From NCBI GenBank assembly GCA_028275365.1, contig JAPWUU010000005.1, forward strand, positions 1 to 54,247: 54,247 nucleotides of DNA, given 5' to 3'. Below are positions 43,060 to 51,069 of the stretch, one piece after another (the stretch's first letter is position 1; each line of letters opens with the position of its first letter). Source of the DNA: Candidatus Caldatribacterium sp. GTDB taxonomy: Bacteria; Atribacterota; Atribacteria; Atribacterales; Caldatribacteriaceae. Made by a program: the position numbers and the translations under genes. Below the pieces are notes generated by a model that was given only the letters and a program-made list of their open reading frames with translations, did no database searches and was not told where the DNA came from.

Positions 43060-43083
43060 AGAAAACTCAAAAGGCGTCGATAT
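43057..43083 (+). promoter_or_regulatory. Sigma-28 (FliA/SigD)-type promoter of the flgM operon
   Basis: TAAA (43057-43060), a 15-base spacer and GTCGATAT (43076-43083), against the known flagellar sigma consensus TAAA-N15-GCCGATAT: one mismatch. The TAAA starts on the yvyF stop codon. Transcription would start near 43090, about 30 bases before flgM. Confidence 0.75.
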
Positions 43084-43119
43084 ATAAGGGCAGAAGGGGA
43101 AGAAAAGAGGGGATGGAGC

Positions 43120-43443
43120 GTGAAGATTTCTGGAAATCAGGTGGAAAGCCTTCTCCAGGTGTACGTCGAGAGAGCCAGAGGACAGAAGCGAGGAGAGGCG
43201 CTCCGGGTATCTCCTCAGGGCGATTCCCTCGCCCTCTCCCTTGAGGCCCAGAGGATGAACGCCCTGAAGGAACGCCTGCGGGAGATCCCCCCCGTCCGAC
43301 AGGAGCTCGTGGCGGCTTTCCGGGAACGCCTTGAGAAAGGTCGGTACCACCCAGGTGGTGTGGAGATTGCCCGGAAGATGCTCTACCGCGAAGCGGTGGA
43401 TTTCATCGTGAGCGAGGGCGAGCGTGTTGACCACTCGGCGTGA
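43120..43443 (+). CDS. flgM: Anti-sigma-28 factor FlgM
   Basis: A 107-residue protein that binds and holds the flagellar sigma factor until the hook is finished. The N-terminus is expected to be disordered; the C-terminal sigma-binding helices match the family in AQRMNALKERLREIPPVRQE and RERLEKGRYHPGGVEIARKM. GTG 43120 follows AGAGGGGATGGAG. The gene is preceded by a flagellar-sigma promoter and followed by flgN, which overlaps it by 20 bases. Confidence 0.9.
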   Translation: MKISGNQVESLLQVYVERARGQKRGEALRVSPQGDSLALSLEAQRMNALKERLREIPPVRQELVAAFRERLEKGRYHPGGVEIARKMLYREAVDFIVSEGERVDHSA

Positions 43444-43954
43444 GTACTTTCTGCATCTTCTTGAAGGGTTTAAGAGAGAACTTGTGCTTCAGGAGAGGCT
43501 TCTTGAGATTGCCCGGAAGAAGCAAGAGATCCTTCTCAAAAACGACATTGAGGCTCTTGTGCCCCTCCTTGAGGAAGAGGGGGAACTGGTTTTCCAGACC
43601 TGCGCGGTGGAAAGGCGACTGGGCAAAATCTGGGAGGAAATGAAGCGGCAGTTTTTCCCAAAAGGGCAGGAGATGAGCCTCTCAAGGGTTTTCGAGCTTG
43701 CCGATGCGGATCTCCAGGGAGAATTCCTCCTCCTTCGGGAGGAGCTCTCCCGGGTGGTTCGGGAACTCCAGGAGCTCAACCGGCAGAATACCCTGCTCAT
43801 CGAGGACGTTCTGAACTACATTGACGTGGTGTTCTCTCTGCTCCTCCGGGAGGTGGAGCGGCAGGAACAGAAGAACAGCCCCTGTTATGGACCTCCGCGG
43901 GGTGAGAGGTCCAGGGGTGGCGTTCGCGGCATCCTCATTGACGGCGTTGTGTAG
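43424..43954 (+). CDS. flgN: Flagellar export chaperone FlgN
   Basis: Helical chaperone of 176 residues for the hook-associated proteins FlgK and FlgL, whose genes follow. The long coiled hairpin (LLEGFKRELVLQERLLEIAR; LEEEGELVFQTCAVERRLGK; ELNRQNTLLIEDVLNYIDVV) is the family pattern, and the basic flexible tail (PPRGERSRGGVRG) is common. Start GTG 43424 or TTG 43427; both lie inside the end of flgM, so translation is coupled. Confidence 0.85.
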   Translation: MLTTRREYFLHLLEGFKRELVLQERLLEIARKKQEILLKNDIEALVPLLEEEGELVFQTCAVERRLGKIWEEMKRQFFPKGQEMSLSRVFELADADLQGEFLLLREELSRVVRELQELNRQNTLLIEDVLNYIDVVFSLLLREVERQEQKNSPCYGPPRGERSRGGVRGILIDGVV

Positions 43955-43965
43955 GGGGGAAGGGT

Positions 43966-45354
43966 ATGCGCACCATCTTCCTTGGGCTGGAAATTGCCCG
44001 AAAAGCACTGCAGGCACACCAGGCGGCGATGAACGTTACAAGCCACAATATCGCCAACGCCAATACCCCAGGATATACCCGTCAGGTTCCCCACCTTTCG
44101 CAGGAGACTGTTCCTTTGAGCGGCCTTTTCGTTCCGCCCCACCTCAAAAACGTAGGTCTTGGAACCGACGTGGACGAAATCCGGAGGATGCGGGACAAAT
44201 TCCTGGACTTGCAAATTCGCCAGGAATCCCGTACCGGGGCATACTGGAACACGATAGACAAGGGGCTGGAGCAGGTTGAGGTGGTTTTCGGGGAACCGGG
44301 TGAGAGTGGTCTTTCCCAGATTTTTGACCGCTTCTGGAACACCTGGCAGGAGTTGGCGAAGTCCCCCGAATCCCAGGCTTCCCGGGTTCTTGTGGTCGAG
44401 ACCGGGAATCTCCTTGCCCAGGCACTGAGCCACACCTACACGCAGCTTGAGACCCAGAGGAGCGAACTCAACGAAGAAGTGGCCATAAAAGTCCAGGAGG
44501 TGAACAACTTCATCCAGCAGATTTACGACCTCAACCAGCAGATTGTCCGGGTGGCTCCGGCAGGGGGCAACATCAACGATTACAAAGACCAGCTTGATGT
44601 TCTCGTTGAGAACCTCTCGAAAGTCCTCAGTGTTCAGGTTCAGGAGAACCAGAACGGTACCTACACCATTGCGCTCCAGGGGAGGATTCTTGTGAACGAC
44701 CGGGAACGGAGTTTCCTCAGTCTCTCCTTGAACGCCTCGGGGATGTACGAGGTCTTTTTGGAGAACGGCCCTCAAGTGGACTTTACGTACCAGAACGGAG
44801 AGCTTAAGGCGATTCTCGACCTTCGGGATGTTATTGTTCCGAAGTACCAGGAAGCCCTGGATACCCTGGCCATGGGTCTCCGGGATGCGGTGAACACGGT
44901 ACACCGGATGGGCTTTACCCTTGAGGAACCACCTCAAAGAGGTGGGGACTTCTTCATCGGAGACGGGGCGAAAGACCTTGCGGTGACCCCGGAGATTCTT
45001 GAAAACCCGGCGAAGATTGCAGCCTCCTTGAGTGGTGCTCCGGGAGACGGGGGAAACGCCCTGGCCATTGCCCAGCTAAGGGGTAGGCCTGTGGTCGGCG
45101 GGTCCACCCCGGATGATTTCTACCGGGGGATTGTTTCCCGTCTGGGAGTGGAACGGGGCGAAGCCCAGCGCATCGCCAAGAATCAGGAGCTTCTTGTGCA
45201 GCAGCTTGAGAACCGCCGGGAGTCGATTTCGGGAGTGTCTCTTGATGAAGAGATGACCAACCTCATCCGGTACCAGTACGCGTACCAGGCAGCGTCCCTT
45301 CTTGTGCGCACCATCGATGAGATGCTCGACACCTTAGTGAACAGGGTCAAGTAG
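43966..45354 (+). CDS. flgK: Flagellar hook-associated protein 1 FlgK
   Basis: Hook-filament junction protein of 462 residues. The N-terminal motif is IARKALQAHQAAMNVTSHNI followed by ANANTPGYTRQ. Then come VGLGTDVDEIRRMRDKFLDL and RLGVERGEAQRIAKNQELLV; the C-terminal helix is SISGVSLDEEMTNLIRYQYA, YQAASLLVRTIDEMLDTLVN. The central surface domain is short compared with enteric FlgK. ATG 43966 follows GGGGGGAAGGGT. Confidence 0.96.
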   Translation: MRTIFLGLEIARKALQAHQAAMNVTSHNIANANTPGYTRQVPHLSQETVPLSGLFVPPHLKNVGLGTDVDEIRRMRDKFLDLQIRQESRTGAYWNTIDKGLEQVEVVFGEPGESGLSQIFDRFWNTWQELAKSPESQASRVLVVETGNLLAQALSHTYTQLETQRSELNEEVAIKVQEVNNFIQQIYDLNQQIVRVAPAGGNINDYKDQLDVLVENLSKVLSVQVQENQNGTYTIALQGRILVNDRERSFLSLSLNASGMYEVFLENGPQVDFTYQNGELKAILDLRDVIVPKYQEALDTLAMGLRDAVNTVHRMGFTLEEPPQRGGDFFIGDGAKDLAVTPEILENPAKIAASLSGAPGDGGNALAIAQLRGRPVVGGSTPDDFYRGIVSRLGVERGEAQRIAKNQELLVQQLENRRESISGVSLDEEMTNLIRYQYAYQAASLLVRTIDEMLDTLVNRVK

Positions 45355-45364
45355 AGGTGAGAGG

Positions 45365-46531
45365 ATGCGGGTTACCCACCGGATGATCACCGACCAGGTC
45401 ATGACGAATCTGTACAATATTACGGAGAGGCTCCTCCGGGTTCAGGATATGTTCTCTTCAGGCAAAACCCTCCGCCGTCCCTCGGATGACCCGGTGAAGC
45501 TCAACCACGTGCTCCTTTTGCGCACGTCCATCCGGAAGCTCGAGCAGTACACCACAAACGTTGAGGACGGGTTGAGCTGGCTCAACCTCACCGACACAAG
45601 TCTCAACCAGGCCACCAGCGTCCTCCAGAAGGTACGGACGCTTGCCGTTCAGGGGGCGAACGGAACGCTCACCCCTGAAGACCGCGCCATGATCGCCACC
45701 GAGGTGGAGAAATACCTTGAGGAGCTCGTGGGAATCGGCAATACCGCCTATGCTGGCAGGTACGTATTTTCCGGAACTGAAACCCTCACCACACCCTTTG
45801 CTCTTGCCGGTGGCCGCCTTACGTATCGGGGGAACGGGGCATCCATCCAGAGGGAAATCAGCGAGGGAGTGGTGGTGGCAATCGGGATACCCGGGGATGG
45901 CCTCTTCTTCCGGGGATTCGAGGTTCAGAGTAACGAAAGTATAACGCTGACAGCGGGAGAACGCTTTGCCATAAATGGTGTGGAAATCGAAATCGATGGC
46001 ACCATGACGACCCTTGAGGACCTTGTTCGCCGCATCAATGAGGATTTAGCCCTCAAAGAAGAGGTGTACGCCTTCACCGATGGCAAGCGGCTTTTCCTGC
46101 GTTCCCGGACCGAAGACCCTCTGACCCTTGAGGACCGTTTGGGGACACCTTTAGAAGACTGGGGACTCCTTGATCCTGCGAACTCCCGGGAAGCCTCGGG
46201 GATTCTCAAAGTGGTTCGGGACCTTGCAGAGCATCTTCGGGAGAATCGGGTAGATCTCATTTCCGGGGAGGACCTGGAAAAACTGGACCAGGTTCTGGAT
46301 CTCCTCTTGAAGGTTCGGGCGGAAGTCGGCGCCCGCACGCTCCGCCTGGAGAACGCTCTGAGTCGTTTTGAGGATTTCACCACGAATTTCAAGAAGCTCC
46401 TTTCCCTTGATGAGGACATTGACGTTGCCGAGGTTGCGGTGCAGCTTCAGGAGCATCAGAATGTGTACCAGATGGCTCTGGCAGCTGCAGCGAGACTCCT
46501 GCAACCGACGCTCCTTGACTTTTTGCGGTGA
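45365..46531 (+). CDS. flgL: Flagellar hook-associated protein 3 FlgL
   Basis: Second junction protein, 388 residues. It opens with VTHRMITDQVMTNLYNITER and RLLRVQDMFSSGKTLRRPSD, then LSWLNLTDTSLNQATSVLQK, LAVQGANGTLTPEDRAMIAT and GNTAYAGRYVFSGTETLTTP, all flagellin-like landmarks. The C-terminal coil is ALSRFEDFTTNFKKLLSLDE, DIDVAEVAVQLQEHQNVYQM. ATG 45365 follows AGAGGTGAGAGG, 10 bases after flgK. Confidence 0.95.
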   Translation: MRVTHRMITDQVMTNLYNITERLLRVQDMFSSGKTLRRPSDDPVKLNHVLLLRTSIRKLEQYTTNVEDGLSWLNLTDTSLNQATSVLQKVRTLAVQGANGTLTPEDRAMIATEVEKYLEELVGIGNTAYAGRYVFSGTETLTTPFALAGGRLTYRGNGASIQREISEGVVVAIGIPGDGLFFRGFEVQSNESITLTAGERFAINGVEIEIDGTMTTLEDLVRRINEDLALKEEVYAFTDGKRLFLRSRTEDPLTLEDRLGTPLEDWGLLDPANSREASGILKVVRDLAEHLRENRVDLISGEDLEKLDQVLDLLLKVRAEVGARTLRLENALSRFEDFTTNFKKLLSLDEDIDVAEVAVQLQEHQNVYQMALAAAARLLQPTLLDFLR

Positions 46532-46541
46532 GGGAAGCGCC

Positions 46542-47000
46542 TTGAGGGTAACCACGAGGTATTTCGGTGATATCGAGGTTGAGGAGAGCAAAGTCCTCCT
46601 TTTCCCCTGGGGTATTCCAGGGTTTGAGCACCTCCACCGTTTTCTCCTCCTTGAAGACCGGGGGTTTTTCTGGCTCCAGAGCGTGGACGACCCGGACATT
46701 GTCTTTGCCGTGTGTGACCCCTTTGTGTGTTTCCCAGGGTACGAAGTGGAGATTCCTTCCTCCGAGTGCGAGGTCCTGGGCATCACAAAGAGTGACGAGG
46801 TCATCGTTCTCGCCATCATGAGTGTCCGTTCTCCTCAGGAAATAGGTGTTAACCTTTTGGCCCCACTTGTGATAAACTGTACTCTGAAGATGGGGAAGCA
46901 AATCATCCTTGAGGATGAACGGTACACCCTGTATCACCCCCTCGTCCTCAAGGGGCAGGGAGCGGAAGTCAATGCTGGTCATCACCCGGAGGGTCAATGA
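46542..47000 (+). CDS. fliW: Flagellar assembly factor FliW
   Basis: CsrA antagonist of 152 residues; in B. subtilis FliW binds CsrA and frees flagellin mRNA for translation. Landmarks are TTRYFGDIEVEESKVLLFPW, GIPGFEHLHRFLLLED, FWLQSVDDPDIVFAVCDPF and NLLAPLVINCTLKMGKQIIL. TTG 46542 is chosen because the family starts at this point and GTGAGGGAAGCG precedes it; the upstream frame overlaps flgL. csrA follows with a 29-base overlap, the expected pair. Confidence 0.94.
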   Translation: MRVTTRYFGDIEVEESKVLLFPWGIPGFEHLHRFLLLEDRGFFWLQSVDDPDIVFAVCDPFVCFPGYEVEIPSSECEVLGITKSDEVIVLAIMSVRSPQEIGVNLLAPLVINCTLKMGKQIILEDERYTLYHPLVLKGQGAEVNAGHHPEGQ

Positions 47001-47217
47001 GAGCATCCGCATCGGCGATACCATTGAGGTCAGGGTAGTCGCCATTGAACGGGGAAAGGTTCGTCTGGGGGTCCTTGCCCCAAAGGACGTCCCCGTCTAC
47101 CGGGAGGAACTCTATCGGTCTCTCGTGCAGGAGAACCGGGATGCCCTCTTTGCCTCTGAAGAGATGGTGCACACCCTTAAAGAGATTTTCCTCCCCCAGA
47201 ACGCCCCACGAACCTGA
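46972..47217 (+). CDS. csrA: Carbon storage/translation regulator CsrA
   Basis: RNA-binding dimer of 81 residues that blocks ribosome sites bearing GGA motifs. The sequence MLVITRRVNESIRIGDTIEV, RVVAIERGKVRLGVLAPKDV, PVYREELYRSL is nearly canonical, including Arg6-Arg7 and Arg-containing RGKVRLG used in RNA contact. ATG 46972 lies inside the end of fliW. It closes the late flagellar operon that begins at the sigma-28-type promoter. Confidence 0.97.
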   Translation: MLVITRRVNESIRIGDTIEVRVVAIERGKVRLGVLAPKDVPVYREELYRSLVQENRDALFASEEMVHTLKEIFLPQNAPRT

Positions 47218-47231
47218 AGGAGGCCACTTTC

Positions 47232-47996
47232 ATGCGCATTCAGAGAGTTCTCGGGCTTTTTGTCGCGCTTTTTGTGGTGGTGTGTGTTCTTCCTCAAGCT
47301 GGGGCTCAGGAAGCGCCGGGTTTTCGTCTTCCCGGTCTTGACGGGAAGGAGTACGCCCTTGCTGACTTTCGGGGTCAGCCGGTCGTTCTGTCTTTTTTCA
47401 CCACCTGGTGCCCATACTGTGAGAGGGAATTGCCGCTTCTTGACAAGCTCTACCGCGAGTACCGGGAGAAGGCGTCTCTGCTTGTTCTTGGCATTGACTT
47501 GCAGGAGCCAAAGGAGAAAGTCAGACGTTTCGTGGAAGGATTGGGCCTTTCCTTTCCCGTCCTTCTTGATGAGCGGGGGGAAACCGCCTTTTCATACCGG
47601 ATTTTTGGGTTTCCCACGCTCGTTTTCATCGATCCCCAGGGGAAAATTGCCGATATGATTCTTGGGGGAAGCGATGAAGCCACCATCCGGAGGAAGCTCG
47701 ACCGCATCCTGTGGTTTCGGGGTCTTCTACTTCCTGAGGTCCGGAATCTCCTCGAGGTCCTTGAGGGGGTGGTGCTTCTGGATCTCCGGGAGCGTGGCAC
47801 GAACCCCTTTCCCGAGAAGCCAGGCCTCCGCTATGAGACCGTAACAGGAGAGGATGACCTCTCCCACCTTGACCCCCAGGGCGTTTACGTTATTCTTGCA
47901 GCAACCAGCGCCGAAGGAAAAGCCTTTGCTGCCTCCCTGGCGGCCAGAGGTTTCCGGCACGTGTACTACCTCCTGGTCGATGGTGCCGAAGGGTGA
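47232..47996 (+). CDS. TlpA/ResA-like thioredoxin with a C-terminal rhodanese-like domain
   Basis: Exported redox protein of 254 residues. Signal peptide about 1-25 (LGLFVALFVVVCVLPQAGAQ). The thioredoxin-like domain has FRLPGLDGKEYALADFRGQP, the redox pair FFTTWCPYCERELPLLDKLY and the cis-proline loop IFGFPTLVFIDPQGKIADMI. After about residue 165 a second domain resembles rhodanese (LEVLEGVVLLDLRERG and VYVILAATSAEGKAFAASLA, ARGFRHVYYLLVDGAEG), but the position of the catalytic cysteine holds alanine, so sulfur transfer is unlikely. ATG 47232 follows GAAGGAGG. It overlaps the lptC-like gene by 17 bases. Confidence 0.87.
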   Translation: MRIQRVLGLFVALFVVVCVLPQAGAQEAPGFRLPGLDGKEYALADFRGQPVVLSFFTTWCPYCERELPLLDKLYREYREKASLLVLGIDLQEPKEKVRRFVEGLGLSFPVLLDERGETAFSYRIFGFPTLVFIDPQGKIADMILGGSDEATIRRKLDRILWFRGLLLPEVRNLLEVLEGVVLLDLRERGTNPFPEKPGLRYETVTGEDDLSHLDPQGVYVILAATSAEGKAFAASLAARGFRHVYYLLVDGAEG

Positions 47997-48537
47997 CTCC
48001 GGAGAGGTGCTGCTCTTTCTGGGTTCTCTTGCCCTTTTGGGGTTGCTTGTTGGGTACTTTTTCGTCATCCCCCACCCCGTGGCTCTTCAGGAACCCCCCG
48101 CAGAGAAAGAGCGGACGACAATCCTCCTTGAGGAGGCCGAGGTGACGAGGATCGGAACAAGGGGCAAAGAGTGGACCCTCAGGGCCCCGCACATTGAGAA
48201 GCAGGGCGACACGGTGGTGCTGTCTTCTATTGCCGGAACGCTCTTTAGCGAAGGCATGCCGCTTTATGAAGTGCGGGCCCTGAGGGGGCGCGTTCTCCTT
48301 GGAACACAAAGCGTGTTCCTCGAGGGTGTGGAGCTTCGTCACGTGACAACCGGGGAGCAATTTCTCGGGCGAGAGCTCCGCTGGCAGGGGGAACAGAAGG
48401 CATTCACGGTGGAAGGAGTACGCTTTATCGGTCAGGGAGCGAGGGCGGAGTGCGACGAGCTGGTTTATAATGTAGCGGAAAAGAAGGCATACCTCCGGGG
48501 GAATGTTGTGGTGCGGCTGGAGATGGGAAAACCATGA
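47980..48537 (+). CDS. LptC-like LPS export protein
   Basis: About 185 residues: one N-terminal membrane anchor (LLFLGSLALLGLLVGYFFVI) and a periplasmic beta-jellyroll (ILLEEAEVTRIGTRGKEWTL; AEKKAYLRGNVVVRL). LptC links the inner-membrane LptBFG pump to the periplasmic LptA bridge. Sequence identity to the family is low, so the call rests on topology, length and the following lptA-lptB-lptF genes. ATG 47980 has a weak ribosome site (GGTCG); GTG 47983 is also possible. Confidence 0.75.
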   Translation: MVPKGDSGEVLLFLGSLALLGLLVGYFFVIPHPVALQEPPAEKERTTILLEEAEVTRIGTRGKEWTLRAPHIEKQGDTVVLSSIAGTLFSEGMPLYEVRALRGRVLLGTQSVFLEGVELRHVTTGEQFLGRELRWQGEQKAFTVEGVRFIGQGARAECDELVYNVAEKKAYLRGNVVVRLEMGKP

Positions 48538-49241
48538 GACGACAGCTTCTGACTTTCGGGTGTGTCATCCTGGTCGTGTTCGTACTGGTTTGGGGGCTTT
48601 GGGCAGAGGAGGAAAACGTGCTCCTTGTGCGGACTCAGGAGGCAGAATACGACGAGAAAACAGGGAAGATTGTGGCCCATAAGGCCACCCTGAGCTGGAA
48701 GAACCTCGAGATTTTCTGCCCCACCCTTGAGGTGGACATCAAAGCCCAGGAGGTCCGCTCAAGCGGCGATATCACCGCCCGCCTTGACGGTCTTGCGGTT
48801 CATGTTAGCTCTCTCTCCTATTCCCGGAAGGCCAATACCCTCCATGTCCTGGACCTTTCGGGGACCGGGAAGGACATGAGCTTTGGAGCCCAGGAAGGGC
48901 TTTTCGATTTCTCTCAGGGTGTGGCGGCGTTCACGGGGAATCCTGCTCTCACCTTCCGGGGTTTCCAGGTGGTCTTTTCCCGGGCAGAGTACCGTTTTGC
49001 CGAGAAAACCTGGCGGGGGCAGGACGCGGTGGTTCGGCGGGAGGGATGGCAGGGGACTGCGAAGCAGGCGCGGTACACCGAGGGGACCAGTTTCCTGGTC
49101 CTTGAAGGAGGAGCGGAGCTTGAGCGGGAGGGCAACCGCCTTCGGGGGGAACGCATCACGGTCAACCTCGATACACTTCAGGTGAGGGTGGAAGGCAACG
49201 TGGAAATTCTCCTTATCCCTCCCGGGGAAGGGACGCAATGA
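48534..49241 (+). CDS. LptA/OstA-like periplasmic LPS transport protein
   Basis: Exported protein of 235 residues. Signal peptide about 1-24 (LTFGCVILVVFVLVWGLWAE). The repeated strand pattern VRTQEAEYDEKTGKIVAHKA, SSGDITARLDGLAVHVSSLS, VAAFTGNPALTFRGFQVVFS, RLRGERITVNLDTLQVRVEG is the OstA/LptA beta-jellyroll. It should form the periplasmic bridge carrying lipopolysaccharide to the outer membrane. It overlaps both neighbours by 4 bases. Confidence 0.83.
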   Translation: MRRQLLTFGCVILVVFVLVWGLWAEEENVLLVRTQEAEYDEKTGKIVAHKATLSWKNLEIFCPTLEVDIKAQEVRSSGDITARLDGLAVHVSSLSYSRKANTLHVLDLSGTGKDMSFGAQEGLFDFSQGVAAFTGNPALTFRGFQVVFSRAEYRFAEKTWRGQDAVVRREGWQGTAKQARYTEGTSFLVLEGGAELEREGNRLRGERITVNLDTLQVRVEGNVEILLIPPGEGTQ

Positions 49242-49972
49242 AACGAGACTGGAGCGTTCTCTCCGGTCGGCGCCTGACAAAAGAATATGGCAGGAAGCGG
49301 GTGGTGAACGAGGTCGACGTTACGGTCCGTCGAGGAGAAATCGTGGGACTCCTCGGTCCTAATGGCGCGGGGAAAACCACCACCTTCTACATGCTCGTCG
49401 GCCTTGTTCGGCCTACAGGGGGGCAGGTGTTCCTTGATGACCTTGAGCTCAACCACTTCCCCATGTACCTCCGGTCCCGTATGGGTATTGGGTACCTCCC
49501 CCAGGAGCCCTCGGTCTTTCGCCGGCTCACGGTTCAGGAAAACCTCGACCTTGTCCTGGAAATGCAGGGGCTTTCCCGGAAAGAGGTGGTGCGGCGGAGG
49601 AACGAGCTCCTTGAGGAGTTCGGTATTGCTCATCTTGCAAGATCCGTGGCCAACCTCCTCTCAGGTGGTGAGCGGAGGCGTCTGGAGATTGCCAGGGCTC
49701 TGGCCACTTCCCCTTCCTTCATCCTCCTTGACGAGCCCTTCACAGGCATTGACCCCATAGCCGTGGAGGATATCCAGAACATCGTGCGGGGACTGGCCAG
49801 AAGGGGTATTGGTGTCCTCATCACCGACCATGCCGTTCGGGAAACGCTGGCCATAACCGATCGGGCCTACATTATCTTTGAAGGGAAGATCCTGGTTTCA
49901 GGAACGCCGAAGGAAATCATCGAATCGGAACTGAGCCGCCGGTACTACCTTGGGGAGCGGTTCAACCTCTGA
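49238..49972 (+). CDS. lptB: LPS export ABC transporter ATP-binding protein LptB
   Basis: ATPase of 244 residues. Walker A GPNGAGKTTTFYMLVGLVRP (about 42-61), the LptB-typical Q-loop MGIGYLPQEPSVFRRLTVQE, signature LSGGERRRLEIARAL, Walker B FILLDEPFTGIDPIAVEDIQ and switch histidine in GVLITDHAVRETLAITDRAY. These forms match LptB rather than other ABC ATPases. ATG 49238 overlaps the lptA-like stop. Confidence 0.96.
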   Translation: MKRDWSVLSGRRLTKEYGRKRVVNEVDVTVRRGEIVGLLGPNGAGKTTTFYMLVGLVRPTGGQVFLDDLELNHFPMYLRSRMGIGYLPQEPSVFRRLTVQENLDLVLEMQGLSRKEVVRRRNELLEEFGIAHLARSVANLLSGGERRRLEIARALATSPSFILLDEPFTGIDPIAVEDIQNIVRGLARRGIGVLITDHAVRETLAITDRAYIIFEGKILVSGTPKEIIESELSRRYYLGERFNL

Positions 49973-49974
49973 AC

Positions 49975-51060
49975 ATGCAGGTGCTTGACCGGTATGTACT
50001 CAGGCAAGTCAGCGGGTCATTTCTCTTTGGGGTTCTCCTCTTTGTGGCCATTCTGAGTGCAGGAGACCTCCTCTTTCGCCTGGCCCGGATGTGGCTTCGA
50101 GAAGGTCTTTCGGGAGAGAAGGTTGTGGCCATTTTCTTCCTGAGCCTTCCTCAGCTTCTCGTCTACGTCCTCCCCATGGCACTGCTTTTGGGGGTGCTTC
50201 TTGTCACCGGAAGGATGGCTGCAGACAGTGAAATCATCGCCCTTCGGTCCTGCGGAGTGAGCCTTGTCCGGTTCTTCGCTCCCTTTTTCCTCTTCGCCCT
50301 GTGGGTGTGTGTGGGGACCATTCTTCTTCAGGAAGTTGCGCTCCCCTTTTCGGCACTGAAACTGAAGGAAATCTGGTCTGAGGGGGGGATTTCCTGGCCG
50401 GTGGAGGAACGGGCGTTTTTCCGGGACGTCAGTGAGGAAGGAGTGGAACGCATTTTCTACGTCCGGGAGATAGACTCCCGTCATGAAATCCTCAGGGGGG
50501 TCGTGGTCCAGGAATACCAGGAAGAGAAGCTCCGGCGTATCATCAACGCGGCCCGGGCCCGGGTGGCTGATGGTCAGTGGGTCTTTGAAGACGGGGTATA
50601 CTACGAGGTGAACGACCGCGGTGAGGTCGAGCGGGTCGTTCGTTTCGCCCAGGAAAGGGCGAAGACACAGGAAACCATTCCAGGCATCCTCAAAACGAGG
50701 AAAAGCCCCCAGGAGATGAGCTTTGCAGAACTCCGGGCCTACATCGCCCGGGAAAGGGCCCGTGGTCAGGCCACGGAACGCCTTGAGGTCCTCCTCTGGC
50801 ACAAAACCGCTATTCCCTTTGCGGCGCTGGTCTTCGCCCTCCTTGGTGTGGCCCTTGGGATTACTTCGCCCCGTTCGGGGAAAGCCCTGGGGATTGGGTT
50901 GAGCATCCTCATCGTTTTCGGGTACTACGTCCTCTTCTCCATTATGAGCACCCTTGCCGAAGGAGGGGTGCTCCCTCCCTTCCTTGGCACGTGGATACCG
51001 AACATCCTCGGAAGCCTCGGAGGAGGGATGCTCCTCTTAAGGCAGGATTCCGCACAGTGA
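49975..51060 (+). CDS. LPS export permease, LptF/LptG family (YjgP/YjgQ)
   Basis: Inner-membrane permease of 361 residues with the family layout: three membrane segments at the start (RYVLRQVSGSFLFGVLLFVA; ALLLGVLLVTGRMAADSEII; FFAPFFLFALWVCVGTILLQ), a large periplasmic beta-jellyroll (about 120-260) and three at the end (IPFAALVFALLGVALGITSP). SEIIALRSCGVSLVR is the conserved cytoplasmic coupling loop. Enteric systems use two such permeases; only one is encoded here, so it may form a homodimer or have a partner elsewhere. Confidence 0.92.
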   Translation: MQVLDRYVLRQVSGSFLFGVLLFVAILSAGDLLFRLARMWLREGLSGEKVVAIFFLSLPQLLVYVLPMALLLGVLLVTGRMAADSEIIALRSCGVSLVRFFAPFFLFALWVCVGTILLQEVALPFSALKLKEIWSEGGISWPVEERAFFRDVSEEGVERIFYVREIDSRHEILRGVVVQEYQEEKLRRIINAARARVADGQWVFEDGVYYEVNDRGEVERVVRFAQERAKTQETIPGILKTRKSPQEMSFAELRAYIARERARGQATERLEVLLWHKTAIPFAALVFALLGVALGITSPRSGKALGIGLSILIVFGYYVLFSIMSTLAEGGVLPPFLGTWIPNILGSLGGGMLLLRQDSAQ

Positions 51061-51069
51061 GGTGGCACA

